From an uncultured Candidatus Entotheonella sp. (GTDB lineage: Bacteria > Tectomicrobia > Entotheonellia > Entotheonellales > Entotheonellaceae): a DNA stretch of 64,000 nt. Below, in pieces: positions 26,753 through 36,223 of the stretch (positions within the stretch are counted from its first letter, which is position 1; every line of letters begins with the position of its first letter). The translations under genes were made by a program, and so were the position numbers. The stretch covers positions 62,001 through 126,000 of the forward strand of contig OY282375.1 in the NCBI GenBank assembly GCA_958295825.1, given 5' to 3'. A model generated the notes under the pieces. The model did no database searches. It was not told the DNA's origin and saw nothing but the letters and a program-made list of their open reading frames with translations.

Positions 26753-28846
26753 TTAACGCTCCTCGCCGAAATGTTTCAGGTCTTCCGGGCCTTCCTGGGT
26801 CACCACCACGCCCTCTCCCTGGACCATTTGGCGGACCGACTCCACCACTTCGGGGTTCGCCAGCGTAGTCACGTCACCAATATCCATGGTATTCGAAATC
26901 GCCGCCAGCACCCGGCGCATGATCTTTCCGGAGCGCGTCTTGGGCATGTCCGGGACGATGTACACGTGCTTTGGCCGAGCGATCTTGCCGATGATCGTCT
27001 CAATGGCTTGGGTCACCTTGGCTTCGATGGCTGGGCCCGGGTCAAAACCAGGCTTCAACGACACGTACATATCCGGCACCCGTCCGCGAATGTCGTCCGC
27101 CACCGGCACAACCGCCGCCTCGGCGATCTCATCGACGGTGAGGCCAGCCGATTCAAGCTCCTTGGTACCCAAACGGTGCCCGGCAACGTTGATCACGTCG
27201 TCGACGCGGCCCAGGATGCGGTAATAGCCGTCCACCGACTGCATGGCGCCATCGCCGGTGAAGTACGGCCAATCGCGCCAGTCCTTGCTCTCGGGGTTCT
27301 TGCAGTACTTACCATAGTAGGTCGATACGTAACGCTCACGGTCGCCCCAAATGGTTTGAAAACCACCAGGCCAGGGATTGCGGATACAGATATTTCCGGC
27401 CTTGCCCGACCCCGCCGGCACCTCATCGCCGTTTTCGTCGTAGATGACCGGATGAATGCCCGGCATGCTGGGTCCGGCACTGCCTGCCTTCATGGCTTGC
27501 AGAGCCGGCAGGGTGCTGCACAAGAAGCCACCTGTCTCGGTCTGCCACCAAGTGTCGCAGATCACGGCCTCACCTTTGCCAACCACATCGTAGTACCACT
27601 GCCACACCTCGGGTTCGATGGGTTCACCAACGGTGGTCATGTGCTTGAAGTGGTAATTGTATTTTTGCGGTTCGTCAGGCCCGGCTTTGCGCAGCATGCG
27701 AATGGTGGTGGGGGCGGTGTGGAATATGTTGACCGCCAGTTGCTCGGCGATACGCCACGCACGCCCGGCGTCAGGATAGGTGGGAACGCCCTCGTACATA
27801 ACGGTGGTGGCCGCCAGAGACAACGGGCCGTAGACAATGTAGGAATGCCCGGTGATCCAGCCGATGTCCGCCATGCACCAGTACACGTCCTCGGGGTGAA
27901 TGTCCTGCACGTACTTGGAGGTGCCCGTTACGTATGAGAGATAGCCGCCGGTGCTATGCTGACAACCTTTGGGGCGCCCGGTCGTGCCGCTGGTGTACAT
28001 CAGGAACAACGGTTCTTCGGCCGCCAGTGCCACGGGCTCGATCCTGCTGCCGGCGTAGGTCTTTAACTCATCATCCACGAAGTAGTCACGCCCGTCCCGC
28101 ATCGGGGTCGCCGAATGGTACTGGCCGGGGTAACGCCGCCACACCAGCACCTTGTCAACGACTTGGCCTTCCGCGGTCGCCGTTTTCACGGCCTCATCCG
28201 CCTTTTCCTTGTGATCCAGGAGCGTGCCGCTGCGGTAATAACCGTCCATCGTAATCAGCACCCGGCTACCGGAATCGGCGACACGCTCGCCGCACGACTT
28301 GCCGCTGAAACCACCGAACACCACCGAATGAATGGCCCCCAGCCTGGCGCAGGCCAGCATGGCGACCGGCAGTTCCGGCACCATGGGCATGTGAATGGTC
28401 ACCCGGTCGCCTGCCTTTACGCCAGCAAAATCCCGTAACACGGCGGCAAATTCATTCACCCGCGTGTAAAGTTCTTGATACGTAATCGCAACGTGAGCTT
28501 CATCTTCCGGTTCCGGCACATAAAGAATGGCCGCTTTGTTTCTATACTTTGTTAAATGGCGGTCAACACAATTGTAGGAAACGTTAAGCTTGCCACCAAC
28601 AAACCATTTCCAGCACGGGGCATCACTGGTATCCAGCAGGGTATGCCAATACGCATACCAATCGAGGAGATCGGCGTATTCTTTGAAACACTCAGGAAAT
28701 CGGTCAAGCCCAAAGCGATCGTGAACGTGCGGGTCGGTCATATTCGCCTGCGCGATAAACTGCGCCGGTGGCTGAATATACGCCTCCTCCTTCCAATGCA
28801 CGGCGATCTGCGCTTCGCTCGTCGCCACAACCTCTGGTTCGCTCAT
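26753..28846 (-). CDS. acs: Acetyl-CoA synthetase
   Basis: A 697-residue AMP-forming acyl-CoA synthetase. The N-terminal ACAS_N segment, the ATP-binding motif 'YTSGTTGRPKGCQH', the acetate-pocket region with 'WWQTETGG' and the C-terminal 'KTRSGKIMRR' (Lys that is acetylated in regulated Acs) are all present. ATG at 28846 ('MSEPEVV') follows GAGGGG; the upstream in-frame codons look untranslated. It makes acetyl-CoA from acetate, ATP and CoA in the cytoplasm. Gene is intact and of normal length. Confidence 0.92.
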   Translation of the reverse strand: MSEPEVVATSEAQIAVHWKEEAYIQPPAQFIAQANMTDPHVHDRFGLDRFPECFKEYADLLDWYAYWHTLLDTSDAPCWKWFVGGKLNVSYNCVDRHLTKYRNKAAILYVPEPEDEAHVAITYQELYTRVNEFAAVLRDFAGVKAGDRVTIHMPMVPELPVAMLACARLGAIHSVVFGGFSGKSCGERVADSGSRVLITMDGYYRSGTLLDHKEKADEAVKTATAEGQVVDKVLVWRRYPGQYHSATPMRDGRDYFVDDELKTYAGSRIEPVALAAEEPLFLMYTSGTTGRPKGCQHSTGGYLSYVTGTSKYVQDIHPEDVYWCMADIGWITGHSYIVYGPLSLAATTVMYEGVPTYPDAGRAWRIAEQLAVNIFHTAPTTIRMLRKAGPDEPQKYNYHFKHMTTVGEPIEPEVWQWYYDVVGKGEAVICDTWWQTETGGFLCSTLPALQAMKAGSAGPSMPGIHPVIYDENGDEVPAGSGKAGNICIRNPWPGGFQTIWGDRERYVSTYYGKYCKNPESKDWRDWPYFTGDGAMQSVDGYYRILGRVDDVINVAGHRLGTKELESAGLTVDEIAEAAVVPVADDIRGRVPDMYVSLKPGFDPGPAIEAKVTQAIETIIGKIARPKHVYIVPDMPKTRSGKIMRRVLAAISNTMDIGDVTTLANPEVVESVRQMVQGEGVVVTQEGPEDLKHFGEER

Positions 28847-29131
28847 CTCGCACCCCTCTGACCTAACAGACCAAGCCAATTCCAAAGTTCTGAGTCAAGC
28901 CTCCGTACCCTTTCCAGCGTCATATTGGCGAGGCATGGTAAAGGATTGCCAAGAGGGCTGTCAACCGCCAGATTGTGTGCCGAAAACGACCCGCCACCCA
29001 CTCTCTTGAGGCTGTCCGCAGGGCCTCTTGAATCAAGGCAAATGCTTGACTTTCAGAAGGTTGCTTGCTAAGGTCGCCACCTGTCGATCGTGTGAACCAA
29101 GATACACCTTTATTGAACCATAGACGACGAT
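28847..29131. promoter_or_regulatory. Divergent intergenic region between acs and rsh
   Basis: This 285-bp gap separates two genes read away from each other, so both promoters must lie here. I see no clear sigma-70 pair, riboswitch fold or tRNA. The only distinct signal is the acs ribosome site at its left edge. Confidence 0.4.
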
Positions 29132-31306
29132 ATGATGCTGACTATTGATTCAGTTATCGCCGCTGTTGAGCACTATCACCCACAGGCGGATACGGGGTTG
29201 ATTCGCCGCGCCTATCTATTTGCCGCAGAAGCCCACAAGCATCAGAAACGCAAATCCGGCATCCCCTATATCTCACATCCCTTGGAAGTCGCGTCTATTC
29301 TGACCGAGTTGCAAATGGACGCCATGACCATCGCCAGCGCGCTGTTGCACGACACCATCGAAGATACCGACGCCGGCGAGGAACAGATCACGTCGGACTT
29401 TAGCCCCGAGGTCGCCGCCCTCGTCTCCGGCGTTACCAAGCTGAGCAAGCTCGAATTCTTCAGCCAAGAGGAACGGCAGGCGGAGAGCTTCCGCAAAATG
29501 CTGGTTGCCATGGCCAAGGATATCCGGGTGATTCTGGTCAAGCTCGCTGACCGGCTGCACAATCTGCGCACCTTGGAACACATGGCGGATCACAAGCAAC
29601 GCCTCGTTGCCCGCGAAACGCTGGAAATCTACGCCCCCTTGGCCCATCGTCTCGGCATTACCTGGATGAAGGCCGAGATGGAAGACCTTTCCTTCTTCTA
29701 CCTGCATCCGCGGGCGTACCAGGAAATCGAAGCACAGTTCACAGGCCAGCAGAACGCGAGCGAGCGCTACTTGGCACAGGTGCAGGAAACGGTAGCCAGA
29801 GAACTCGCGCAGATGAGAGTCGACTGCCGGCTTTCCGGACGGCCCAAGCATTACTACAGCATCTACCAGAAGATGCAGCGCCAGCAACTGCCGTTCGAGG
29901 AAGTCCACGACCTGCTGGCCGTTCGGGTCATCACCGACACGGTGCGCAACTGTTACGCCATCCTGGGTATCATCCACGCCCTCTGGAAGCCCATCCCCGG
30001 ACGCTTCAAGGACTACATCGCCCTCCCTAAGCCCAATATGTACCAATCCTTGCACACCACCGTGCTGGGTCCCGAACGCCAGCGCGTCGAGTTGCAGATT
30101 CGCACCGAGGAAATGCACCGCACCGCGGAAGAAGGTATCGCAGCGCATTGGCATTACAAGGAACGCGGCTCGACCGAAGAGAACGAAGAGTATTTTGCCT
30201 GGTTGCGGCGATTGATGGAATGGCAACAGGATCTCAAAGACCCCATCGAGTTCATGGAAACGGTCAAGATCGACATGTTTCCGGAGGAAGTCTACGTCTT
30301 TACCCCGCGCGGTGAGGTGAAGACGTTCCCGCGCGGCGCCACGGCAGTGGATTTCGCCTATTCCGTGCATACCGACGTGGGTCACCAGTGCACGGGCGCC
30401 AAAGTAAACGGCCGCATGGCGCCGCTGCGTTATCAATTGCGCAACGGGGATACGATCGAAGTCCTTACCGCCACCTCCCACGTGCCGAACCGCGACTGGC
30501 TGCGCTGGGTTGTCACGCCACGCGCTCGGACGCGCATCAAGGCTTGGCTTAAGTCGGAAGACAAAGAAAGAAGTATCGCCTTGGGCATGCGCAACCTGGA
30601 ACATGAAATCCGCAAGTACTCGTCGAATCCGCAGCCCTATGTGAAGACGGCCGCCCTGCTCGCGGCTGCCCCGGCGTTCGGCTGCCATCGAGCCAACGAT
30701 CTACTGGAAGCCGTAGGTTACGGGCGTGTGTCAGCCCTGCAAGTCGCGCATCGTTTGCTGCCGTCGAACTTAATCAAGGAGAAAAGGAAACCGGGTAAGG
30801 CGGTGGTGGCACCGTCCGGTCGACAGCAGCCGCGCAACGAGGGGGTGAGGGTACACGGGCTTACCGACGTTCTCATCAATTTCGCCCGCTGCTGCAGCCC
30901 CCTGCCCGGCGATCGCATCGTCGGGTACGTGACGCGTGGTCGCGGCGTCAGTGTTCACACCACGGACTGTGAAAGCACGCGAAAGCTGGAATACGACGCA
31001 GAAAGACGCACCTCGGTGTCGTGGGACGATGCTGACGAGACCCTGCACCCTGCAGCAATCGCGCTTGTGACGCACGACGAACAAGGCGTGCTGGCAAGCG
31101 TGAGCGCCGCTGTTTCAGCGTGCAAGGTGAATATCAGCCGGTTCCACACAACGACCACCATGGAGAAGAAAGCCTACATGGACATGACGGTCGATGTCCG
31201 TGACGTGAACCATCTGAACGAAGTCATTCGCCGGATTGAAGGCATTCGGGGCGTGCTTTCGGTAGAACGCGCCAGGAATGTCAGGCGGGGCAATTGGCAT
31301 ACGTGA
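29132..31306 (+). CDS. rsh: Bifunctional (p)ppGpp synthetase/hydrolase (RelA/SpoT homologue)
   Basis: A 724-residue RSH protein. The HD hydrolase domain has 'YISHPLEVASIL' and 'LLHDTIEDTDA' with intact His/Asp. The synthetase domain carries 'GRFKDYIALPKPNMYQSLHT'. The TGS domain follows ('VYVFTPRGEVKTFPRGATAV'), and an ACT domain closes the protein. Both catalytic centres look complete, so it should make and degrade the alarmone controlling the stringent response. It ends 3 bp from the convergent rpmB stop. Confidence 0.93.
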   Translation: MMLTIDSVIAAVEHYHPQADTGLIRRAYLFAAEAHKHQKRKSGIPYISHPLEVASILTELQMDAMTIASALLHDTIEDTDAGEEQITSDFSPEVAALVSGVTKLSKLEFFSQEERQAESFRKMLVAMAKDIRVILVKLADRLHNLRTLEHMADHKQRLVARETLEIYAPLAHRLGITWMKAEMEDLSFFYLHPRAYQEIEAQFTGQQNASERYLAQVQETVARELAQMRVDCRLSGRPKHYYSIYQKMQRQQLPFEEVHDLLAVRVITDTVRNCYAILGIIHALWKPIPGRFKDYIALPKPNMYQSLHTTVLGPERQRVELQIRTEEMHRTAEEGIAAHWHYKERGSTEENEEYFAWLRRLMEWQQDLKDPIEFMETVKIDMFPEEVYVFTPRGEVKTFPRGATAVDFAYSVHTDVGHQCTGAKVNGRMAPLRYQLRNGDTIEVLTATSHVPNRDWLRWVVTPRARTRIKAWLKSEDKERSIALGMRNLEHEIRKYSSNPQPYVKTAALLAAAPAFGCHRANDLLEAVGYGRVSALQVAHRLLPSNLIKEKRKPGKAVVAPSGRQQPRNEGVRVHGLTDVLINFARCCSPLPGDRIVGYVTRGRGVSVHTTDCESTRKLEYDAERRTSVSWDDADETLHPAAIALVTHDEQGVLASVSAAVSACKVNISRFHTTTTMEKKAYMDMTVDVRDVNHLNEVIRRIEGIRGVLSVERARNVRRGNWHT

Positions 31307-31309
31307 GGA

Positions 31310-31504
31310 CTAAGCGGGTTTGCGTACCTTGCCGGACCGCAGGCAGCGCGTACAAACCTTCATGCGTTTGACGTGGCCGCTGGCCGTCTGCACCCGCATC
31401 TGCTGCAGGTTGGGATTCCACCGTCGTTTGGTAAGATTGTGAGCGTGGCTGATATTATGGCCAAATCGTGGTCCCTTGCCACACATGTCACAGCTTCTGG
31501 CCAT
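31310..31504 (-). CDS. rpmB: 50S ribosomal protein L28
   Basis: A 64-residue L28. Signatures are '[19 protein letters not shown]' with the Cys pair, '[13 protein letters not shown]' and the second Cys pair '[10 protein letters not shown]', so it is the zinc-binding C+ form. No rpmG follows, unlike the rpmB-rpmG pair in many proteobacteria; instead it converges on rsh. Confidence 0.95.
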   Translation of the reverse strand: MARSCDMCGKGPRFGHNISHAHNLTKRRWNPNLQQMRVQTASGHVKRMKVCTRCLRSGKVRKPA

Positions 31505-31627
31505 GGCTGCTTCCTTTCATACCCAAAACCGTACGTTGTCTTTGCTAATCCCGAAAAGCAAGCGCCAAAGCTAGCACATTCTCCCTGGGGTCGCAACAAC
31601 GTGCCGTGACCGCCACGTGAGCCTGCG

Positions 31628-34093
31628 ATGACGGACGTCCGTACCCACCTGAGCCGTCTCGACAAACCCCTGCAATACGCCACGCGCAATGACTTCGCCA
31701 ACTTGTCCAAGTTGCGTGATCTGGAACCGTTCGTCAAGCATCAGATCCAAGCTATGCAGTCATTGCCGCTGCCGGCCTCGATGCCCACTCTGTTGACGCA
31801 ATTGGCGGAAACGGTTCTGGGATTCGACGACCTGACATTGACCGAGAAACGGCAGCGCGCGCGGCAAGCCGCGCAGATTCTTTCCCGCCTGCACGCCTTG
31901 TCGGACCGTGCCGCCGCTTCGCCGACCCCAGTTCCGCCGCCCAAACCAACCGCCACGCCCACGCCGGTACCCGCCGCCGTTTCCGAAGATCCCCTGGCCC
32001 AGCCAGTACAATTCATGCGCGGCGTCGGGCCGCGCCGCGCCGCCCTGCTTGCCAAACTCTCCCTGCGCACCGTGGGCGATCTATTGTGGTGCCTGCCCGT
32101 GCGCTACGAAGACCGCCGCAACATTACCCCCCTGGGCATGCTGCAGGCTGGCGTCCGGCAGACGTTCTGCGGCACGGTAACGGCCTTCCAACTGCACCCC
32201 ACGTCACGCGGTAAGTCCTTTGTGACCCTGCGCCTGGAGGATTCCAGCGCTCCGCTCACCTGCAAATGGTTCCAGCACCGCGGCCTTGCCCTGCAGGAGC
32301 GCTTTCCCATCGGCACGCGCGTGGTCGGCAACGGCCTCATCGCCTTCAATCGATATGACGGCAACCGTGAAGTGGTTCATCCCGACCTCGAAGCGCTGGA
32401 AGCCGATGATACCGAGCTGGTTCACTTTGGCCGTCTGGTACCGATTTACCCGCTCACCGCCGGACTGACGCAGAAGAGCATGCGGAGTCTCATGCACAAC
32501 ACTGTGGAGACCTTCTTGCCGCTGATCCGTGAGACGCTGCCGCAATCGGTCTGCACCGCTCACCGGCTGCCCGTCTTGGAGCAAGCCATGCGCGGGGTGC
32601 ATTTCCCGGACGACAACAGCGACCTTGAAGCCCTCAATGAGCAGCGGACCGCCTTTCACACTCGTTTGGTATTCGAGGAATTCTTTCTGCTCGAGCTCGG
32701 CCTGGCCATCCGCCACCGCGAGGTCCGCAACACACGCCGCGATAAACACTACGACCGGCCGAACCATCTCGGCGAGGCACTGCTAAAGCATTTGCCGTTT
32801 CAACTCACCGTCGCCCAGCAGCGCGTGCTGGATGAAATTCTCACCGACATGCGCCGCCCCTTCCCGATGAACCGTCTCATCCAGGGCGACGTCGGCAGCG
32901 GCAAGACCATCGTCGCCCTGCTCGCCATGCTGCTGGCAGTGTCCAACGGCCAACAGGCCGCCCTCATGGCGCCGACGGAAATCCTGGCGGAGCAGCACCT
33001 GGCAACCCTGCGTGCCCTCCTGCAGCATCTGGACCTCGACGTGGCGCTGCTCACTGGCACGCTCAAAGGCCGCGGCCGCCAAAAACTCCTTCAGCGCATC
33101 GCCGATGGCGAGGTATCCGTGTTGGTCGGTACCCACGCACTGTTGTACGAGAACGTGCAGTTCCACGGCCTCGGTATGATCGTCGTTGACGAACAGCACC
33201 GCTTCGGCGTTATGCAGCGTGCCGGACTGCGACAGAAGGGTCTCCGGCCCGACGTGCTGGTGATGACGGCCACGCCGATTCCGCGCACTTTGGCCATGAC
33301 CCTCTACGGCGACCTCGATCTGTCCATCCTCGACGAACTGCCCCCTGGTCGCCTGCCGGTCAAAACCGTCCTGCTCAGCGAAAAACGCCGCGAACACGCT
33401 TACGACGTGGTGCGCCGCGAGGTCGACAAAGGCCGCCAAGCCTACATCGTCTACCCGCTCATCGAGGAATCCGAAAGCCTCGACCTCGGTGCCGCCGCGT
33501 CCATGGCCGAGCACCTGCGGCATGCAGTGTTCCCGGAATACGAGGTCGGCCTGCTGCACGGACGCTTGGCCGCCGAGGAAAGGGACGCCATCATGCGGGC
33601 GTTTACGGAGGGACGGCTGCAGATTCTGGTGTCCACGACCGTCATCGAGGTCGGCGTCGATGTTGCCAACGCCACCGTCATGCTGATCGAAAATGCCGAA
33701 CGGTTTGGCCTGGCGCAGCTCCATCAGTTACGCGGTCGTGTCGGGCGGGGCACCGCGCGCGCCACCTGCCTGCTGCTGCCTGGTCAGAAGCTCAGCCGTG
33801 ACAGCCGCCAGCGGTTGAAGGTCATGCAGGAAAGCACGGACGGATTTTACGTGGCCGAGCAGGATTTGCAGATTCGCGGGCCGGGGGAATTACTGGGGAC
33901 GAAACAGTCGGGACTGCCGGAATTGCGCGTCGGCAATATCCTGCATCACGGCGTGTGGTTGGAACGAGCGCGGCAGTCGGCGTTCGCGTTGCTGGACGAG
34001 GACCCCCACTTGAGCCGGGAGGAGCATCGCGCCTTGTTGCAAGCCGTGCAGACCCGCTGGGGCCGCCAGTTTGAATTGGCGACGGTCGGTTAG
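31628..34093 (+). CDS. recG: ATP-dependent DNA helicase RecG
   Basis: An 821-residue RecG. An N-terminal helical extension and a Pro/Thr-rich linker precede the wedge OB-fold ('RRAALLAKLSLRTVGDLLWC'). The helicase core has Walker A 'GDVGSGKTIVAL', DExH box 'VVDEQHRFGV', 'TATPIPRTLAM' and motif VI 'QLRGRVGRG'. It ends with the TRG segment. RecG remodels stalled replication forks and Holliday junctions. It converges on moaB with only 8 bp between stops. Confidence 0.95.
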   Translation: MTDVRTHLSRLDKPLQYATRNDFANLSKLRDLEPFVKHQIQAMQSLPLPASMPTLLTQLAETVLGFDDLTLTEKRQRARQAAQILSRLHALSDRAAASPTPVPPPKPTATPTPVPAAVSEDPLAQPVQFMRGVGPRRAALLAKLSLRTVGDLLWCLPVRYEDRRNITPLGMLQAGVRQTFCGTVTAFQLHPTSRGKSFVTLRLEDSSAPLTCKWFQHRGLALQERFPIGTRVVGNGLIAFNRYDGNREVVHPDLEALEADDTELVHFGRLVPIYPLTAGLTQKSMRSLMHNTVETFLPLIRETLPQSVCTAHRLPVLEQAMRGVHFPDDNSDLEALNEQRTAFHTRLVFEEFFLLELGLAIRHREVRNTRRDKHYDRPNHLGEALLKHLPFQLTVAQQRVLDEILTDMRRPFPMNRLIQGDVGSGKTIVALLAMLLAVSNGQQAALMAPTEILAEQHLATLRALLQHLDLDVALLTGTLKGRGRQKLLQRIADGEVSVLVGTHALLYENVQFHGLGMIVVDEQHRFGVMQRAGLRQKGLRPDVLVMTATPIPRTLAMTLYGDLDLSILDELPPGRLPVKTVLLSEKRREHAYDVVRREVDKGRQAYIVYPLIEESESLDLGAAASMAEHLRHAVFPEYEVGLLHGRLAAEERDAIMRAFTEGRLQILVSTTVIEVGVDVANATVMLIENAERFGLAQLHQLRGRVGRGTARATCLLLPGQKLSRDSRQRLKVMQESTDGFYVAEQDLQIRGPGELLGTKQSGLPELRVGNILHHGVWLERARQSAFALLDEDPHLSREEHRALLQAVQTRWGRQFELATVG

Positions 34094-34101
34094 GACTGGC
34101 T

Positions 34102-34605
34102 TCAGCCCCGCGCGATATGAGCCATGTGCGCCAGTTCGGGCAGAATCAGCTTTTCCATGCCCAAACGCACCGCGGCGCTCGACCCTGGCATGGAAACGAT
34201 GACCGTGCCATTGGCGACCCCAGCGGTGGCCCGGCTCATCATTGCCGCGGCGCCGACCTCGTCGTAGCTCAGGTAGCGAAAGAGCTCGCCGAAGCCCGTC
34301 AACTCCTTTTCCAGACAATCCCGCACCACTTCGTACGTGCCATCGCGCGACGATAGGCCCGTGCCGCCGCTCAGTAGAACGGCGTCGGTGTCGGCGTCCT
34401 GGATGTGATGCCGCAGCAAGCGCCGGATGTCGTCGGGCTCGTCCTTGACGATGCAGTAGGCGTGGACGGCGTGGCCCGCCTGTGTGAGAGCGTCCTGCAT
34501 CAACCGTCCGCTGGTGTCGGTTTCCGGTGTGCGGGTGTCGCTGACCGTGATGACCGCGCAGCGGATGCCATCGGCGGCCTGCTGCCGGTGTTCCTGGTGG
34601 CTCAT
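34102..34605 (-). CDS. moaB: Molybdenum cofactor biosynthesis protein MoaB/Mog-like
   Basis: A 167-residue MoCF-fold protein: 'CAVITVSDTRTPETDTSG', the 'LLSGGTGLSSRDGTYEVV' loop and 'VSMPGSSAAVRLGMEKLI' are family hallmarks. It adenylylates molybdopterin in MogA relatives. It overlaps folK by 4 bp, so it is the last gene of a moaB-folK-folB-folE unit transcribed on the minus strand. MoaB and MogA subfamilies cannot be firmly separated here. Confidence 0.88.
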   Translation of the reverse strand: MSHQEHRQQAADGIRCAVITVSDTRTPETDTSGRLMQDALTQAGHAVHAYCIVKDEPDDIRRLLRHHIQDADTDAVLLSGGTGLSSRDGTYEVVRDCLEKELTGFGELFRYLSYDEVGAAAMMSRATAGVANGTVIVSMPGSSAAVRLGMEKLILPELAHMAHIARG

Positions 34606-35117
34606 GATCGATTTCCGTTTGCAAAAGGGGGAAAAGGGCCGAGGCGCGTCACGTCGCCCTGATCCGGCAACGCGGCGATGATCTGGCGGATGGGCTCGCC
34701 CGACGGCAACTGCAGATCCGGTTCAAGCTCGCCGAGGGGAACGAGCACGAACAGCCGTTCGCTCAAGGCTTTGTGGGGAATATCGAGAAAGGGCTTGTGC
34801 ACCTGCAGGGCGTCGTAGAGCAGGATGTCGACGTCGATCACTCGCGGCCCCCACCTGATTGCAGGCTCGCGCCCCAACCGGCTTTCGACGGCCTGCGTGA
34901 TGGCGAGCAAGGATTCGGGGCGCAGGGTGGTGTGCACCCGTACGACGGCGTTCAGGAAGGCCGCCTGCTCGGTAAGGCCGACCGGGGCGGTCTCATACAG
35001 CGACGAGACGGTCTGCACGGCGATGGCCGGATGCTGGTGCAAGAGGCCGCAGGCACGCGCGAGGTGCTGCCCGCGGTCGCCGATGTTGGAGCCTAATCCG
35101 AGATAGACGACTGCCAT
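34602..35117 (-). CDS. folK: 2-amino-4-hydroxy-6-hydroxymethyldihydropteridine diphosphokinase
   Basis: A 171-residue HPPK. It has the opening 'VYLGLGSNIGDRGQHLARA', the substrate loop 'FLNAVVRVHTTL' and the signature 'RWGPRVIDVDILLYD', which binds ATP/Mg. It transfers pyrophosphate to the pterin in folate synthesis. The start lies inside the end of folB (25-bp overlap), as expected in a tight folate operon. Confidence 0.92.
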   Translation of the reverse strand: MAVVYLGLGSNIGDRGQHLARACGLLHQHPAIAVQTVSSLYETAPVGLTEQAAFLNAVVRVHTTLRPESLLAITQAVESRLGREPAIRWGPRVIDVDILLYDALQVHKPFLDIPHKALSERLFVLVPLGELEPDLQLPSGEPIRQIIAALPDQGDVTRLGPFPPFANGNRS

Positions 35118-35485
35118 GATTCCTGCGAGCGTTCGATGTCGACGGCGACGTAATCCAGCACGCTCCCCTTCAACGCCACGTGCGGCTTGCGGACGGAGAT
35201 CCGCAAGCCGTCGGGGGCAAACTGCTTGCCGATCTGCATCGCCAGCGTCTCGGCGAGCGCCTCGATGAGGTCGAACCGCTCCTCCTCGACGATGCGTTTC
35301 ACCAACTTGTAGACCTGCGCGTAGTTGATCGTCTGTCGCAGGTCGTCACTCAACCCCGCCGGGCGCGCGTCCACTTGCAACGCGACATCGACTTCGAAAC
35401 GCTGTCCGAGGGTTTTCTCTTCGGGGTTGACGCCGTGGTAGGCGTAAAACTGCATGTTGCGAAGGTGGATGGTGTCGCGGCTCAA
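35093..35485 (-). CDS. folB: Dihydroneopterin aldolase
   Basis: About 130 residues. 'FYAYHGVNPEEKTLGQRFEV' is the FolB N-terminal signature, and 'YAQVYKLVKRIVEEERFDLI' and 'ISVRKP' complete the fold. The start is uncertain: a TTG at 35485 gives 'MSRDTIHLRNMQFYAY', which fits the family N-terminus; the internal ATG at 'MQFYAY' would remove a conserved strand. It converts dihydroneopterin in the folate pathway between FolE and FolK, its operon neighbours. Confidence 0.88.
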   Translation of the reverse strand: MSRDTIHLRNMQFYAYHGVNPEEKTLGQRFEVDVALQVDARPAGLSDDLRQTINYAQVYKLVKRIVEEERFDLIEALAETLAMQIGKQFAPDGLRISVRKPHVALKGSVLDYVAVDIERSQESWQSSISD

Positions 35486-35513
35486 CGGGTTGTCTCGACG
35501 TGAAGGGAGGCCA

Positions 35514-36107
35514 TCAGCGGCTGACGACCAGCGACATGAATTCACTGCGGGTGGCCTGATCGGTTTTGAACGAACCGCGCATGGCCGAGGTGACCATCAG
35601 CGAGCCGGGCTTCTTGACGCCGCGCATGGTCATGCAGGTGTGGGAGGCTTCCACGACAATGCCGACGCCGTGCGCGTCCAACTCGTCAATCAACAGGTCG
35701 GCGATTTGCGACGTCATGCGTTCCTGGACCTGCGGACGGCGCGCGAACACTTCGATAACGCGGGCAATTTTGCTGAGCCCGACGACCCTGCCGCGCGGAA
35801 TGTAGGCGGCGTGCACGCGGCCATGAAACGGCAGCAAGTGGTGCTCGCACATGGAGTGGAACGGCACGTCCTTCACCAGCACCATCTCATCGTGCTGCTC
35901 GTCGAACACGACCTGCAGGTAGGCACGCGGGTCCTCGTGCAGCCCCTGGAAGAACTCGCCGTACATCCTGGCGACCCGGCTGGCGGTATCCCTCAGCCCC
36001 TCGCGGTCCGGGTCGTCGCCGATGGCTTCAATAATCATTCGCACGCCGGCGGCGATTTTTTCCTGATTGATCACGCCGTTCACTGCCGCGGCGTCAGCCT
36101 GCTGCAT
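35514..36107 (-). CDS. folE: GTP cyclohydrolase I
   Basis: A 197-residue GTP cyclohydrolase I with the zinc-ligand motif '[15 protein letters not shown]', the active-site '[20 protein letters not shown]' and '[17 protein letters not shown]'. It catalyses the first step of folate biosynthesis. ATG at 36107 follows AGGAGACC; further upstream in-frame codons lack a site. First gene of the folate/moaB unit. Confidence 0.92.
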   Translation of the reverse strand: MQQADAAAVNGVINQEKIAAGVRMIIEAIGDDPDREGLRDTASRVARMYGEFFQGLHEDPRAYLQVVFDEQHDEMVLVKDVPFHSMCEHHLLPFHGRVHAAYIPRGRVVGLSKIARVIEVFARRPQVQERMTSQIADLLIDELDAHGVGIVVEASHTCMTMRGVKKPGSLMVTSAMRGSFKTDQATRSEFMSLVVSR

Positions 36108-36223
36108 CGCATGGTCTCCTAGGGTTGGCACTGTGACGTTGGAGGCGTTCACCATACAGGCTTTTCCGGCGACGCGCAAACCGCTGCGGGCTCAACTGAG
36201 GCGATGCTCCACAAGACGCCTGC

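Noticed and set aside
29273-30688. 471-codon open frame antisense to rsh
   Set aside because: Complementary shadow of an intact RelA/SpoT gene; no start signal or motif.
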